This document shows, in pieces, positions 20,204 through 33,283 of a stretch of 48,889 nt of DNA (its first letter is position 1; the number at the start of each line of letters is the position of its first letter). Origin of the DNA: Heliocybe sulcata (Eukaryota; Basidiomycota; Agaricomycetes; Gloeophyllales; Gloeophyllaceae); assembly GCA_004369045.1 (NCBI GenBank), contig ML213518.1, positions 722,567 to 771,455 on the forward strand, given 5' to 3'. The translations under genes and the position numbers were made by a program. Under the pieces are notes generated by a model. It had not been told where the DNA came from, made no database searches, and saw only the letters and a program-made list of their open reading frames with translations.

Positions 20204-21567
20204 TCGGTCAAAATGAATAGAAAAGCATGTACTTATATGTTCGTCGATCATGTGCTGCGGTCTAGTTGAGGGCCGTTGACAATTGCGCGCCACAGGGTAA
20301 CGTTCCGAGCTAGACCATAGACAGTGCACGGGCAACCAATAAGTGCGCACATGCTGATGGGCGGTTTGCGGTGTTGTTTGAAGCTTGTGTTGAACGAAGT
20401 CAGCGAACAAGCTGCAGCATGAACATTTGGATGGAATGTGGTATCGATACCTTTGAACTTTCTCGTGTTGGTGGCAGCTCGAACCTCCACGTACTAGTGC
20501 AGGACCGTTACCTCATCGAATACTTGTACATTCAGTGCAGCGTTGGCTCAAAAGCTTCGTACCAGTATTCGGCCTCAAGCACCAGCCAAGTTCCGATGTG
20601 AAAAGACTTACATGGCTAGTATGCACGGCTCAGGATCGACTACGCTTCCTAAGGGAGCTTGCAAGAATCCCGAGTTTGCAAAGCGCCAGTTCGTATTTGG
20701 TAGGCCGAGCCCTGAACTGGAAGGTCTGAGACGCCCGCAAACGATCGATGACCCAGGTGATGCCAGAGAATCAAAGCGAATCATCAGAACAGCTTCCAAG
20801 TTCCAGCTAGTACCGTGTCATAGGTGGGTGAGATGAAAAGCCCGTACTTCTGTTCCGAAGAGACCAACTTGGTCGTTTCTCATCGCCGGCAAGCGCCGTG
20901 CGAAATCTCCCAGGACTCACCGTCGTGAAGAGCATCCACCAATCGTAATCGTCCCGCATCAATGCATCACGTCGCACGCGCCTCGCATACCACCCAAGAT
21001 TGCTACACTAGTAATACCCTTGAATGTACACTAAATGAACTTGACATACCCATCCCCAAGCGTTAAGTTCTTCAGGATGAATCGTTGTGGTGTCCACATG
21101 GACTCCATGGTGTTGGAAGCATGGCCCTGAGTGCGCACGGGGTTACGATTCCGCAATGGAGTACCAAGCGTGGGCATCGGTGTGGGGCCGGCAAGTCAAG
21201 AGGGTGTTTCAGCATGCCGATACGGAATGAGACTCGAACGTAACACCAGCACCGCAGAAGGGATGAGTCAGTTAAACACGAGCGGATTGGATTGTCAGCT
21301 AACCATGGAGCAATTTGGATCAGGACTGAGACATCCGGCGGTGGACAGAGGGCACAAGTGCATCGCGATGCAGGCTGGGAATGTATTGGATATAATGCAG
21401 TTCTGGAGAGGCATTGCATTGAATTAGAGCGTGTATGTATCCAGCAGGAAAGTACAACAAATAGCGAACCGAGAACGCGACAAAGTCCCTGGGCAAAGAC
21501 CAACAGTTGCTAACGAGACACACACAACTGGAACCGGCACATCTGACCTGTCCCGCGGACACCAATG
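20204..21567. other. Intergenic with weak coding-like remnant
   Basis: Upstream flank of the O-methyltransferase and 3' flank of the phosphatase. On the minus strand near 20920-21000 a short segment (RDALMRDDYDWWMLFTT) ends at a GT donor and looks exon-like, but I could not connect it to a gene. Small plus-strand ORFs at 20543-20836 lack support. Confidence 0.4.
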
Positions 21568-22438
21568 TCACCTCGAGCTCATCGTGCGCCGCATCGCCTG
21601 CCGTGGGTCCTGCCCTCCCTGCCCGCACCCGCTCGTACTCGCGCTGACCACCGAGTTCTTTGGCACACCCTTCCTGCCCGCGCGCTCCCGCCACGTCGCC
21701 TCCCACTCGCGCAACGAGCTGACAAAGCCCGAGTTGGGCTTGATGCACGGCCGCTTCTTCTTGACGAGGTCGTGGGCGGTGTCGAAGGACATGTTGTGGC
21801 GGGAGATGAGGTAGGCGATGACGATGGCGGCGGAGCGGGAGACGCCCTGGTGGAATGTTAATAGAAGAGGCGGGATGAAGGCAATCGGAACGCACCTGCT
21901 GGCAGTGCACCAGGACATTCTCCCCTCGCCCGATTGCTCCGTCGATGATATCGCACGCTTCTTCGAGATGGCTCTTCAGATCCGCACTGGGCAGATCGAG
22001 GATGTCGATCTTGTGGCAGCGAACGCCGTCCGAGGGCGTCGGAAGCCATGGCGCGTCGAGGACTTGGATGAGGTAGGCGATGCGATGGGAGCGCAGCAGG
22101 TCCTTGTCGACGGACGCGGCGAGCGAGCCGAGGTAGAGGGCGCCGGTGTGTCGATGCGGATGGCTAGGTGTGCGTTGCAGCGGGACGGTGCTCGAGGACT
22201 GGGTGCGGTTCAGTGGCGGCGGGGAGGAGACGGGGGAGGACGGCAGCGAGGCCGGGGGCAGGATGAGGTGCATCGGCGTGCACATGGCCTCCATGACCTC
22301 CGGCGAGAGCCCGTCGAAGCCGACCATCGACGGCGCTCTGGCCTGTGGCTTGTTTTCGGTAGCGAGATTGAGATGCAGACCGGCTTTGGGCCGGCCTGGG
22401 CGGGCCATGGCGGTGGTCGCAGAGGAAGTAGCGTTCAT
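21568..22438 (-). CDS. Dual-specificity protein phosphatase
   Basis: Two exons, 22438-21896 and 21846-21568, 273 aa; the 49-bp intron falls inside the active-site loop. The signature HCQQGVSRSAAI is the HCxxGxxR phosphatase loop (Cys nucleophile, Arg phosphate-binding), preceded by LYLGSLAASVDKDLL and IDILDLPSADLKSHLEE with the general-acid aspartate. It is followed by the AYLISRHNMSFDTAHDLVKKKRPCIKPN helix region typical of DSPs. The first about 105 residues are Pro/Ser/Thr-rich and probably disordered. The family dephosphorylates Ser/Thr and Tyr, often on MAP kinases; the actual substrate is unknown. The upstream in-frame TTG at 22480 is not used; ATG at 22438 is the first real start. Confidence 0.9.
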
Positions 22439-24821
22439 AACAGTGAGGTCGTTCGTAGTGTAGAGTAGATTTGTGGGCAATCAAGAAGAAAAGGTAGAGT
22501 AGATATAGCCCGGGAGGAGTATACGCCCATGCACGTCTGCCATCGACCCGCGCCCTTCGATCTAGACGAGTGGTGTCTAGTGGGGCACACCACGGCCCGA
22601 TTCGGAAATCATCATCCCAGTCCTGGTCCGCGTCGGTCCAGAGGCGGTCCCGCGGGTCCGTGGCGGAACGCTACGATGGCACCGCGGCTGGGACGCGCCT
22701 AATCTACCCTCGCCAGAGACTGCCTATGTCCGCCGGATGCTTCTGTAGCGCAGAGGATTCCATCGAAATGAAATCATTCTCAGCTAGCGCGGCCGCGCCA
22801 CGGTCAGGTGGATTACCGGATTGGACTCTCCACCTTCCACTTTGCGAGACAGCCTTCCTTGATCGTCAATATTTCCCCGGGGCACTACTGGCTGGCATTG
22901 CACCTATCGAAAGCTGGTCTGATGGTTCCTCGAAGGCACGCCCAGACCTAGATCCTTGCTCCGAGATAGTCCCCGCGCGTCGTGTCAACTTCTCAAGTGA
23001 TCTGTTGTTGTCAACAAGGGACCAAACTCTATCTGTGACGAGAGAATATATACTTGCTCACCATTGCCAACGAGATTGACAAGCACGTTTCCTGACCTGG
23101 CTCGAGACGGGTGTTATATGAGCTGCGCTACAAATTGCCTCTGCTTATTTCTCCCATCTGACTCGCCCTCTGCCAATTACTATCCTCCTTCCACCACGCA
23201 CACGGACATAGCGCAGTCCAGGCCGTCAGATCCTCCATTCAGTTGTGGCAGCCTTGTGATTACGATAACTTTGTCTTCTCTGCCACGAGTCTTTGGCATG
23301 CTCTTCCTGATCCGTGAACTTGCAAGGGTACACCATTCCTTTGCTTGACGCGGCGTTGGGCGTTTACTTACATAGAGACGTCCCACTCGCTGTCAGCGGT
23401 ACCCCGCCTCCGCCTCGCATTACCTGAGCGTTTAGGAATAACCTCCGGTCGATCTTAGTAACCTTCCACAAACTTACGCTGCGTGTCTCCTGCTATTGTT
23501 GCCACCTGGACGACTTCTCGATTCGAATAAGCACCTCCGAGGGCTGCTGTTCCGCACCATCCGTTCTACCTTCAATATCAACCAGATACTATCGTCATGC
23601 TCGACGTACCGACATCGATCTTCCATATTGCTCTTCACTCTACAGTGCGAAGCAGCGTTCTCACCTAGATGGCCGATCGCGATACGAGTATAGTTCAAGC
23701 CTTGGTCATCCGGACAGCATGGCACTCGACAGAAGTGCATCCGAGCATCGAGACTGCATACTGCTCTCTACTGGGTCTTATACGGGATCGATCCGTACTA
23801 AGTATCTGATTCACGTCCCGGATGATATTCGGACGCCAGCACCATCTTGTACTTTCTCTGGAAAGAGTCATCCCTCAACTCGACACCTCCCCCGGCTGCT
23901 ATACCGCCTCCATTCATTCCATCGGTCTGGACGACACGCACCTCTATACACTCTTGAGTTTGAACCTTGATGGTATTAATGCCAAAACCTTCGCGATCGC
24001 TTCCGTAACCTTGACACCACAGCGCTACTTATCTCCGCTTTATCCCCTTTTGCACAGGATGATATGAAGGGCGGTTCTTCCGGATGTTATCCGTTGAGGT
24101 AGATAAACCTTTACTTGTGTCTATCCTGCCGCGTCTTCGTCTCGACTTCGTCTGGGCTGAATGACGAGCTTTTGTTCCTGGACTCGCCCGTGCTCCCGGG
24201 AAATATACTGGTGAGTCGCTCCGCACACTCTTCACCGTTTCCCGTTGATGAAGCTTCTGCTACACTAGAAATCGCAATACGTCGGTAGCGATCCCAATCG
24301 AGTACATATGCTCACTCGCTCAGTCCTCTCCAAGTAGACCGTCAAGTACAGATCCGAGCAGGCTCGGCTCGATAATTCCTTGCATATATGTCAGCGTAGT
24401 GCCGGCATCCCATAGCTCAGAAACTGCGGGAATGGGGGACCTACTCAGACGTCGACGCAAGGATTTGACCAGCCTACTTAGAAGTCCACCTGGTATATTG
24501 AAAGGTACTGTACGCCAATATGGCTGCTGCCAGTTCACGGGTTGCTCTTACGGTCATTTACGGTCCACTGAATGTTGCCAGCTCGCAGACCATACTTGAC
24601 TCAGGCAAAACACACGCGATCGTGGCAAAAGTGGTTAGGACACACCGCATTGGACTTGACCGGGACCGGCCCGGCTTCGCCGCGCCACTCTATCAATATC
24701 GATCGCTCCTCCAGCTGACCTTTCGCTGACCCAGCATCGCCTTCTTATCCCGCAGCATAAACCAATGAACCCACCGCGATCCTCGTATTAATACCCCTCT
24801 GACACCTTCCAATCGTCAGCC
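22439..24821. other. 2.4 kb without a recognisable gene
   Basis: Upstream flanks of two divergent genes (phosphatase minus, hydrolase plus). Short plus-strand ORFs at 23496-24067 (for example from ATG 23822, SIHSIGLDDTHLYTLLSLNL) look faintly protein-like but do not join into a gene I can name. They may be remnants. No repeats were noticed. Confidence 0.4.
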
Positions 24822-25909
24822 ATGGCGGAGTGGACACACCTCGTTCGGTTCGTCGCGTCGGACGACTCGCAGACGTACTTTGGGCAGCTCGTGGAGACGG
24901 GCGGGGAGGCGCTGAAGAGCGTGGGGGAGGGGACGGAGGTGTATGTCGTCAAGGGCGACCCGCTGGGGGAGTATACTGTTACGCAGGAGAGAAAGAAGAT
25001 TGAGAAGGTGTTGTCGCCGCTTGCGAAGGAGCAGGTGCCGTTGATAAAGTGTGTTGGGCTGAACTACGCGAAACACGGTGAGTCGCATGGATGATATGAT
25101 TTGAAGAGAAGGGAGTTGAGGATGGTGGGTGTAGCGGCGGAGGGCAACTTCAACGTCCCAGAATGGCCGACCTTGTTTATCAAACCGCGCACCGCGCTCG
25201 CCGATCCAGCCACGGACATCCCTATCCCCGAATGCGTCCAAGACAAGTCTCTCGACTTGTAAGTACCCTCCCTCCCTCCCTAGCTGGCCAGCCATCTGAC
25301 CCCCGTGGAACAGCGAAGCAGAATTGTGCTTCGTCCTCGCAAAAGACTGCCGCAACGTCCCCATGAACGCGCCCAACTGGCGAGAGTACGTCGCGGGCTA
25401 CGCGGTGGGCAACGACCTCAGCTGGCGGCGCGCGCAGATGGACCCGAAGCTCAGCGGCTCGCAGATATGCATGGGCAAGGGCCCCGACAAGTTCGCGCCC
25501 GTCGGGCCCGTGCTCGTTTCTGGCAAGGTGCGTCCTCTTGAGGACGGAGGAGGCTGAGCGAGGCTGATGGGGATTCTAGGCGATTGATGCGTCGGATCTC
25601 CCGATTTCGCTGCGCAGGAATGGGGAGACGATGCAGTCCTCGCGGACTTCGGATATGATATACAAAGTCCCGGATATTATATCGCGGTTCAGCCAGGGCA
25701 CGACGCTGGAGAAGGGGACGATCATCATGACCGGGACGCCTGAAGGTTCGTATGTTCTCATGGACACGTTGTTAATGCTTATGCTTGCGTGGGGATATCT
25801 AGGTGTTGGCGTGCTGAGGAACCCGAAGGTGTACCTCGAGCATGGGGACAAGGTGGAGGTTGAGATTGATGGGCTTGGGATTCTGAGGCATGGGATTCAT
25901 TACGAGTGA
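24822..25909 (+). CDS. Fumarylacetoacetate hydrolase (FAH) family protein
   Basis: Five exons: 24822-25077, 25135-25258, 25314-25527, 25580-25745, 25803-25909 (288 aa). Landmarks are CVGLNYAKHAAEGNF, PTLFIKP, the metal-binding acidic motif FEAELCFVL, GYAVGNDLSWR, GKGPDKFAPVGP, MTGTPEGVGV and a terminal DKVEVEIDGLG. The length fits the single-domain FAHD1/FAHD2-type enzymes, which hydrolyse or decarboxylate acylpyruvate-like substrates using Mg2+ rather than acting as the full FAH of tyrosine breakdown. All introns are 48-57 bp with GT-AG ends. The ATG at 24822 is in a CAGCCATGG context. No targeting peptide is obvious, so it is probably cytosolic. Confidence 0.93.
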
Positions 25910-27140
25910 TGTGCGATGGGTAGGAAGCGAATGAAATGCGTGTTTTGTATTAATATTGTTTGAGTTATCTTCTAGTTTACGGGCGCGAAGATGGCAGCAG
26001 AGAATGGAACGTGCGTAGATGGCGGAGGCCGTGCCCGATGGTGCGCCTGTCGCACCTGATTCAGCTGATGCAGAATATGCACCAGGTTTCGAGGGTCCAT
26101 CCAGACTGAATTATAGCGCTACGCTTTCCAACAACACTGAATTCTGTGTCCTCTTCTTCATATGTTCTTGTGACGCAGTGCGGTAAAATTAATATACGTC
26201 GTCCCTGGAAGACGGCGCTAGACCAGGGAAGGCGGTATCAAACTGATGGCTCTGGGACAAGACGTGATGCGAGTCAGTGCTAGGTTACCTTGGTGAGCCG
26301 TCTCCCTACCGGAGGCAAATCTGTCTTCAACCTCCGGTGCGGAGCATCATTGCAATCCCGCGTAAGTATGCATTCACACGTATTAATTTCGCGGAGGAAG
26401 AGAATTACTGGTGATACCTATGCTCTGCAAATGCCGTGTTCTTAGTTGCAGAGAGAAATGATGTCGACCCTCGCGTTTGTTGTATGTCGCGTCGTCCGGA
26501 GTCCGCGAGCTCCCCGCGACAAAGTCGGCTTCGACCGTGTCGTTTCTATTCCCACGCCTCTAGACCTTGTATCGCATCGGAACGCCAACCATCGTGAGCA
26601 CGCGTTTCACATCTCTCGACAGCACGGAGACTATCAGACGAGTGTCAGAAGAATACAAAGTCCTTGGTCAACTAGGAAACCGTCGGCTGCCACGTGATTC
26701 AGGTCAAGCGATTTTTTGCGCCCACAAGGTCAAACAACCCAGGAATAGCTTCCGATTCCTTGACAGGCTGGGCGAAAATTGGAGGATACGCCGTCCGGAA
26801 GGTTCCCAGCCATTGTATTCCATTCGTTGCGCTCATTTGCTTGCTAGATCTCCCCCTGGTAACTCGGGTCGGGTGCCTCGAGTAGAGGGAGACTGCACGA
26901 AACATGCAAGGCCATGTCCAGAGTTGACGTAACCTCCAATAAAGGTCAATCAGCTCCAACAATTCGGACAGGCAAATGGAGAACAAAGCCATCCGCCGAT
27001 AAAATCTCTGCCGACAATGAGCACAAGATAAACATTGTTTCCGGATCGTCTTGCACGGTTGTTCTCTCCTTGAGCTCTGTTATTCTTGCTGGAGATTGCA
27101 TCGCCGGTCGACTTCTCTGCAGCTCAACCAGTCTTTCCCG
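25910..27140. other. Intergenic, nothing identified
   Basis: 1.2 kb between two plus-strand genes. Short ORFs on both strands lack domain content, splice logic or good starts. I see no repeat or promoter element worth naming. Confidence 0.5.
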
Positions 27141-30100
27141 ATGGATCTCCCGTTCCCAGACATCACGGAGGACGACCTCGAGTTCCTCGAGCTCGACGTT
27201 TCCGCCTTCGATTCAACGGGCGGCGACCAGCTATGGCGGCCGAACCGGCTCCTCTTCATGTTCAACGTTGTCGCCGCGGCATGCGGTGGGAGCTCCGACT
27301 TGACCGTCTCTACATGGTTACGCCTGATCGAAGGCGACGCGGAGGAGGACCTGATGGCTCTGTGGGTGGACGGCGATGAAGATCTGAAATGGGAGCTTTT
27401 GGAGTATGGGCCGCTTCAGGCTCATTGGAAGGCGGCGCAGGACGCTCTGCGAGCGCGATACCAGCGCGTGAGCGCCGAGGGCGGCGCTGCCTTGACGCGG
27501 ACAGAGAAGGTGGGGAAGATCAGAACGGCTGAGGATCGGTGCCTCCGTGCTGCTGCGATCTCGTGGTTGATGCTGACCTCCCGCGCGATGGAATACGTTG
27601 ATGCTGAGCGAGGCCTGCGGAAACGCTCGGTGTTTCGTCTCGGGGAGCTCATCAAGATATGGGACGCGTTGCCGCTTTCCAGGGACGCGGAAAAATACCC
27701 CGGGTCTATCACCGCTCCAGAGAGGACCTTGGCAGAGTTTTCATCTGCTATGGACGAGGCAGGCCATACGTGCCATTGTGTACTTGGTGAGCAATTGCTC
27801 TACTGGTTGCCTCTCGTCGGCTGGCTCGAAGGCATACCTCGCCATGGCCCGATAAACTTGGGGTCTCCCTTGTGTCGCTGTATAGGGTAAGTCACAGCTT
27901 ACTGGCCGTATCAGTCACTTATTCATACCAGCCTCTCTTTCCACGACCGGCCCGATATCGACGACGCCTCTACGAGCCTTCGGCCTAACGCAGATCACCC
28001 TCTTCAGAATGGCTCAGTGTGGCCAGCATTTCTTGTCGCCGTCGTAGTCGCAGATGCGGCCCCTTCGCTGTCCTCGTATTACGCGTCTGCTCGGCATCGA
28101 GTCTTGGACCTCCTTAGCTGCATAATCCCTCTCACGTGCGCCCGTATTCCGCCCTCGCAATGGAACAATATCGATCAAACACTGCGACACCGCCTCATGG
28201 TCGACAAAGCGGACGTCTCATATCACGACTGGGTCAATCAATACCCTAGCGCCTGGCGCCCCGCCATCACGCTGCTGTCGCACCAAGAGTGGCAGTACAT
28301 CGAAGAGCTACATAACAAATACACGAGAGCCCCTGCGACTCCGTGGGAGCGTGATCGTCTTGGGCGCAAGTGCGCGACATATCTACAGGCCTCGTGCCAC
28401 TTTCTGCACGATCGCTGGGACGACAGAGCTGCCTTGGGAGAGAACTACGACGTCGAGACTCTGCTTTTTTCTGTGCTCTGGCTCGTGGAGGACTACAGGT
28501 ACTGTCGGCGTGCTTTCAGGTTGCGCTGGAGACCGGTCGACATGTACAATGATTGGGGGGCGGCGTGCAAGACGTTGGTACTGGCGTTTCGAGATTTCCC
28601 GGCGGAGCGGAGTGCGGAGCGGTCCATGACGTGTCTGTTGCAAGTCATGGAGCGGCATGGGCATGTCTGCCGTGCGTATGGCGGCGCGATGGTGCGCGAG
28701 ATGTTTGGCGGCGTCATCGGCTTTTTAGGCCATGTCACTGCGCGCGAGCTCGTCGTCTTCCAGGACGTGGTAGCGACACAGAAGCCGATACCGGACACGC
28801 TTTATGTGCCCAGTTTTCTCGTGGAGCCGATGAGGTGCTCTTTATGCACCTGGACGAACAATGATTCGTGGGCTATACTCCCGGTGGCGTTCGGCCAAGA
28901 GCTTTGCACGAAACTGAGGTGCGCCTTCGTTATCAAGGAATCAAAGAACGCCTGAGCTCACTGCCGTTACCCAGTGTGCTCCATGTTCGCATGCAGTTTG
29001 CAGAGACAAGGGATGACTTTATGAGCGTGTTGAATATCGGCATCGAAGCTGGTGATGCATTGACCGCTTATGCAGACTCTGCGCTCGAAGCTTGCCCCCC
29101 TGTTCTGACCGAACAAATCCTCCGGACGTGGATTAGCCTACTGTACCTCATCTTCGAATCTCGCACCTTCAAATCAGAACCAGATGAGGTCCTAGGTGAG
29201 ATGGAGAATCTGTACGTGATTGCTTGATATGCGGAGGATTCATGTTGAATCCATTCACAGCCTCAATAGCTGCCGAGACCGTTTGGTGGAACGTGCGACG
29301 TATGGAGCGGAGCTGCCAACCAGCTCCCCCGTCGAGTTTATGGAGTTGCTGCAGAACGTACGCTGGCCTTTGTTATCTTCTGGTTTGTTCTTCGCTGAGT
29401 ATCCACGTGAAGCTCCTCGACGACTCGAAGGACTATCACGACATTCTAGTCCCAAGCGGGAGAACGCAATGCGTTCTCGATCCTCCTTTTCGCAAGGCTC
29501 TCCACCGTCTCCTGATGAAACTTGGAGAAGAAACAAAGGCATTGCTGCCGTCGATTTTCATGCGCAATGTCGAGTTTTCCGGTAACGCACCGGTGACTGG
29601 CGGTGGCTTTGCTGATGTTTACAAAGGCCATGTCGGAGACATGGTAGTCGCATTGAAACGCATTAGGATGTACGAAACAAATGATATAGAGAAGCTTAAC
29701 AAGGTGAGACTCTCCACATCCTCTGCACGTCTTACTCAACGCATTTCAGTTGTTTCAAAGAGAGGCGCTCGTATGGAGACAGCTTCGCCATCCCCACATA
29801 TTGCCCTTCCTGGGCATGCATCCTTCGCCCAACTCTAACCCGTACCTCGTGTCGCCTTGGATGGAGCGGGGAAATATGATGACATGCCGAAGGCAAAATA
29901 TGTTCCTAGAAGCGGATATACACAGGCTTGTGTGTCGATGTCTCATACGGTCTCTTTTTGTTGCCTGCTGCTGATGCGATACTGCCTGCCGCATAGCTAG
30001 ACGAGATCGCGCAAGGTCTCTTTTATCTTCATAGTGAGAACATCGTGCACGGAGATATCTGCGGGGTAAGCTCGCAGTCCGCTATCGACTCTTTCTCTAG

Positions 30101-30634
30101 TGCTAACGCGGATATAAGCGGAACATTCTCATCGACGATCAGGGACATGCGCGTCTTGCCGACTTCGGACTCTCTGTGCTAGCCGAAGCAACAAAGGGCG
30201 CTTACACAGAAAGCCATAGCACTGGATCCGAACGCTGGCAGCCGGCGGAGCTCCTGGACTTTACTCGGACATCATTCCGCAAGACCCGTGAAACTGATGT
30301 CTACGCTTTCGGCTGCGTCTGTCTCGAGGTCAGCTCATTGCTCGTGAAATGACTGATGATAGACTCATATGCCGTGTAGTTATGTACTGGGAAGAAGCCG
30401 TACTCTTATATTCCGAACGGGTCTTTTGCGTACGCCGTTATTCGGGGGCAGAAACCGAAGCGGCCCGCCCCAGAAGAGGCCGTTGGGCTGCGTGATGATT
30501 TCTGGGACTTGATGCAGAAATGCTGGGAGAAGGAACCGCAGGACAGGGTGCCGTGGCAATGGCTCTCTAATTGGGTGTCTAATATTCGGCGATCTGGCAG
30601 GCCCGGGATGATGGGTTATGGAGCGTCTCGTTGA
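27141..30634 (+). CDS. Protein kinase (TKL-like) with a 675-residue unrecognised N-terminal region
   Basis: Nine exons: 27141-27886, 27932-28834, 28900-29195, 29278-29357, 29413-29703, 29750-29929, 29997-30065, 30119-30328, 30380-30634 (1009 aa, all phases consistent). The C-terminal kinase domain shows the Gly-loop VTGGGFADVYKG (about 736-747), VALKR with the ATP lysine, REALVWRQLRHPHILPFLG and the catalytic loop HGDICGRN (about 850). LADFGLS (about 870), ERWQPAELL and DVYAFGCVCLELCTGKKPY follow. HGD and the overall pattern fit the Agaricomycete TKL-like kinases. The first about 675 residues are tryptophan- and leucine-rich, probably helical, and match no domain I know. The intron at 29196-29277 (82 bp) and the one at 28835-28899 are the least certain, but without them the frame breaks. 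Two separate genes (N-terminal part ending at 28955, kinase after it) are the main alternative. Confidence 0.8.
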
Positions 30635-31346
30635 TTCGTCTCGGTACAGTACTCACTCCTCGTCAACGTTAGGGCGACGTGGGGTAACCATTTGATAATC
30701 TACTATACACATGCTTGGACGCACATTATCGGGAGACGAGGCCTCGTGGAGCTCCTCATCCAACTTGACGTGAAAAGACCAAGGCGTGGCAATGATCTGT
30801 CGGTGGAGCGTACAACCGATGGACATTTCCGGAGGTCGTGTGCCAAAAATGACGAGGCAGCAGTGTAGGTTACTGCACGCATTCAAACACGAGATAGTAC
30901 GTTGTCGACAACCTGATCAATCATCGACGTCTCAGGATTCTCTCGACGTCCGAATTGCGTGCCGTCCCTCTGCAAAGAGGCGGATACGCTTTCCGCCATA
31001 TCTATAGATCGCGAAACAATGCTGACGGCCTCTGTAGGTGATCGATGATCTCTAGAACCTGCTGCATCACTGCCGGGAAGCAAATCCCCCGTAGTTCTCG
31101 GCAGGTCAATTTGTGGCAGTCTGTTTATATCAAGAGCACCTCACGATCGAGCATACCTGGCTCGCAGGGAGCATCGAATAGGATTACAATTCCTTTAACT
31201 TCCATTCCCAAGCTGTCTAGCAAATTGTCCATCAGTGATGACCTCTCACTAGTGGCCAACATGATAATCAGACTTGAGTGGTAGCGCGATTAGATTGCTA
31301 AGGAGATGCACCTTCGACGATAGCGCACATTGCACGGAGAGGAGAC
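30635..31346. other. Convergent intergenic region
   Basis: 3' flanks of the kinase gene (plus) and the glutamine-synthetase-like gene (minus). No gene, repeat or RNA was recognised. Confidence 0.5.
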
Positions 31347-32973
31347 CTAGTAATTCTCTACCATCCTTTTCATAACCTCCGCCTCCGTACCTTCCCCAAG
31401 GCACTTCTCCAGCGTCTAAAAGCACATTATCAGCACAATCACTCGAGAATATATACGCTGGCGCACCTTATTAACACTGATATACGCTTTCACAAACTCA
31501 TCCCCAAGCACCTCCCGCACGACGCTTCCTTCCGGGCCCGCCAAGCGTTCCCTCGCCTCATGTATCGTCTTCGGCATCCTCACCTTAACCCCCATCTCCT
31601 TCCTCTCCGCCTCACTCAACTCAGCCGGCGCGACCTCCGAGCAATCTTTCACCTTCAGCTCGGATGCTTTCTTGACACCCTCAAGCCCTGCGCCCAGCAA
31701 CCCTGCCATCGCAAGGTAAGGGTTCGACGTGCCGTCGATGCACTTCGCTTCAAAGTGGGGCGAGGACGCGGGGCAGAGACGGAGGGGCGTCTCCTTGTTC
31801 TCGACGCCCCATGCGACGCAGGTGCCCCCCGACCAGACGCCGTCGACCATGCGCGCGTAGGAAGGGGCGGTGGGCAGCGTAAGTGCGCAGAGGACAGGAA
31901 GGGATTCGAGGACGCCGGCGAGGAACGAGGCTTCGAGGGGGGCCAAACGCGATGACGTCGAGGGCGGAAGGGAAAGATTCTTCTTGGAATGTATGGACAT
32001 GTGGGTGTGCGCGCCAGAGCCGCCTAGGAAAGCATGAGTTTGGCGTACGGGTGGGATGCGAGAATGGGAGGACTTACAGCTTGAGCCGAAGACGCGGGGT
32101 GCAAGTGTCGCGCGCAGACCGTGTTTCGAGGCAGTGTTGAAGATGGTCTCTCGGGTGAGGATCAGGGCGTCGCATGCCTCTAGAGGAGACAGAGGCCCGG
32201 TCACAATCTCATACTGTTCAAGGTAACTCTGCTTGGCATTTCCTCTTCCTCGAGGATGGAGTACGTACCTGCCCGGGAGCTGCTTCAGCATGGTACATCT
32301 CTAGTTCCACGCCCGATGCTTGGAGGTGGTCGGCAATCTCCTCGAGCACCTTTGTCTCGACAGCGCCAGACGGGAGTGCCGGAGAGTTAGACCAGCCGTG
32401 GTCATTGACTGCTTCGATTGGATCCACGGACTTGAGCAGGATGAACTCTGTCTCGAAGCCGACGAGGAAGTCGACGTCGCATGCCTTCTTGGCGTCCCTT
32501 CGCAGGTTCTCAGTCGCGAAAGGAGGAACTCAGCTAACAACGCACTGCATCACGCGCTTCAGTATCGTCCTCGGACATAGGTCGACCTCCAGCGACTCAT
32601 TTCCACTCGTTTTATTATCCTTGTGCTCAAAGTACCCCAATACCATCGCATGGCCCTTCGCGTACGGACACACCCGCAGGGTCTTCAGGTCGGGGACATA
32701 GAGGTACTCGCCTACTGGACCGAAGCCCTCCGCAGTGTTGAGGAACACGAGCCCAAGCACTATCTTTGCAATGGTGATTCCTTGTCGCGACGACTTGAGC
32801 AGTTTGCGGAAGTGAGAGATAGGGATGACACGGTAGCGGATATTGTTTACGAGGTCGACCCACGTCAGGCGGATGTAACGAATGCCTTTATCGCCGAGCT
32901 GCTCGAGAGTCACCGGCGCGTCCTTGGGATCAGTCGGGGAGTAGTTGATTCCGTAGCCAGCGTTTGGAGACAT
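31347..32973 (-). CDS. Glutamine-synthetase-like enzyme (GS type I/FluG-like fold)
   Basis: Five exons: 32973-32546, 32497-32269, 32213-32078, 32023-31467, 31415-31347 (472 aa). The N-terminal beta-grasp part has IRLTWVDLVNNIRYRVIP. The catalytic part shows FLVGFETEF, EMYHAEAAPGQYEI, GSGAHTHMSI, CVAWGVENKETPLRL and EAKCIDGTSNPYLAMA. These carry the Glu metal ligands, the ammonia/glutamate-binding segment and the phosphate-binding arginine of GS-fold ligases. The length (472) matches the bacterial-type GS-I-like proteins and the C-terminal domain of FluG rather than the short eukaryotic GS-II (about 355), so it is unlikely to be the housekeeping glutamine synthetase. It probably joins glutamate to an amine in the cytosol; the amine is not known. 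The exon 1/2 junction is chosen because it restores ILKRVMQDAKKACD. Confidence 0.9.
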
Positions 32974-33283
32974 CGCAAGGATTGGACTCGAGGGAGAGAG
33001 CAGGGAACGGAGATGATGGAAGGCGTTTGTGTGCGTCTATTGCCATGGTCGTGTCGGAGATCCAGGGAAAGCCTCGATGGAGGTAGTCCGACTTCTCTTT
33101 ATCAAGGCGCCAATACAACGCCGTCATCCCCTGAAGATTCTCCCGGGGTCCTTGACCGCTAGAATGTATCTATACCTAGCAAATGGGAGGCCTATCAAAT
33201 CAGAGACCTCGGAACTCAGGTGCATGTGCAGAACCGATATCCAGTTTTGACCGCCGCAATAAAGATAATTAGGAATCCACAGC

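Noticed and set aside
27141-28955. A separate gene ending at TGA 28955
   Set aside because: A phase-correct intron (28835-28899) joins it to the following coding frame, and the total closes at 1010 codons; kept as an alternative only.
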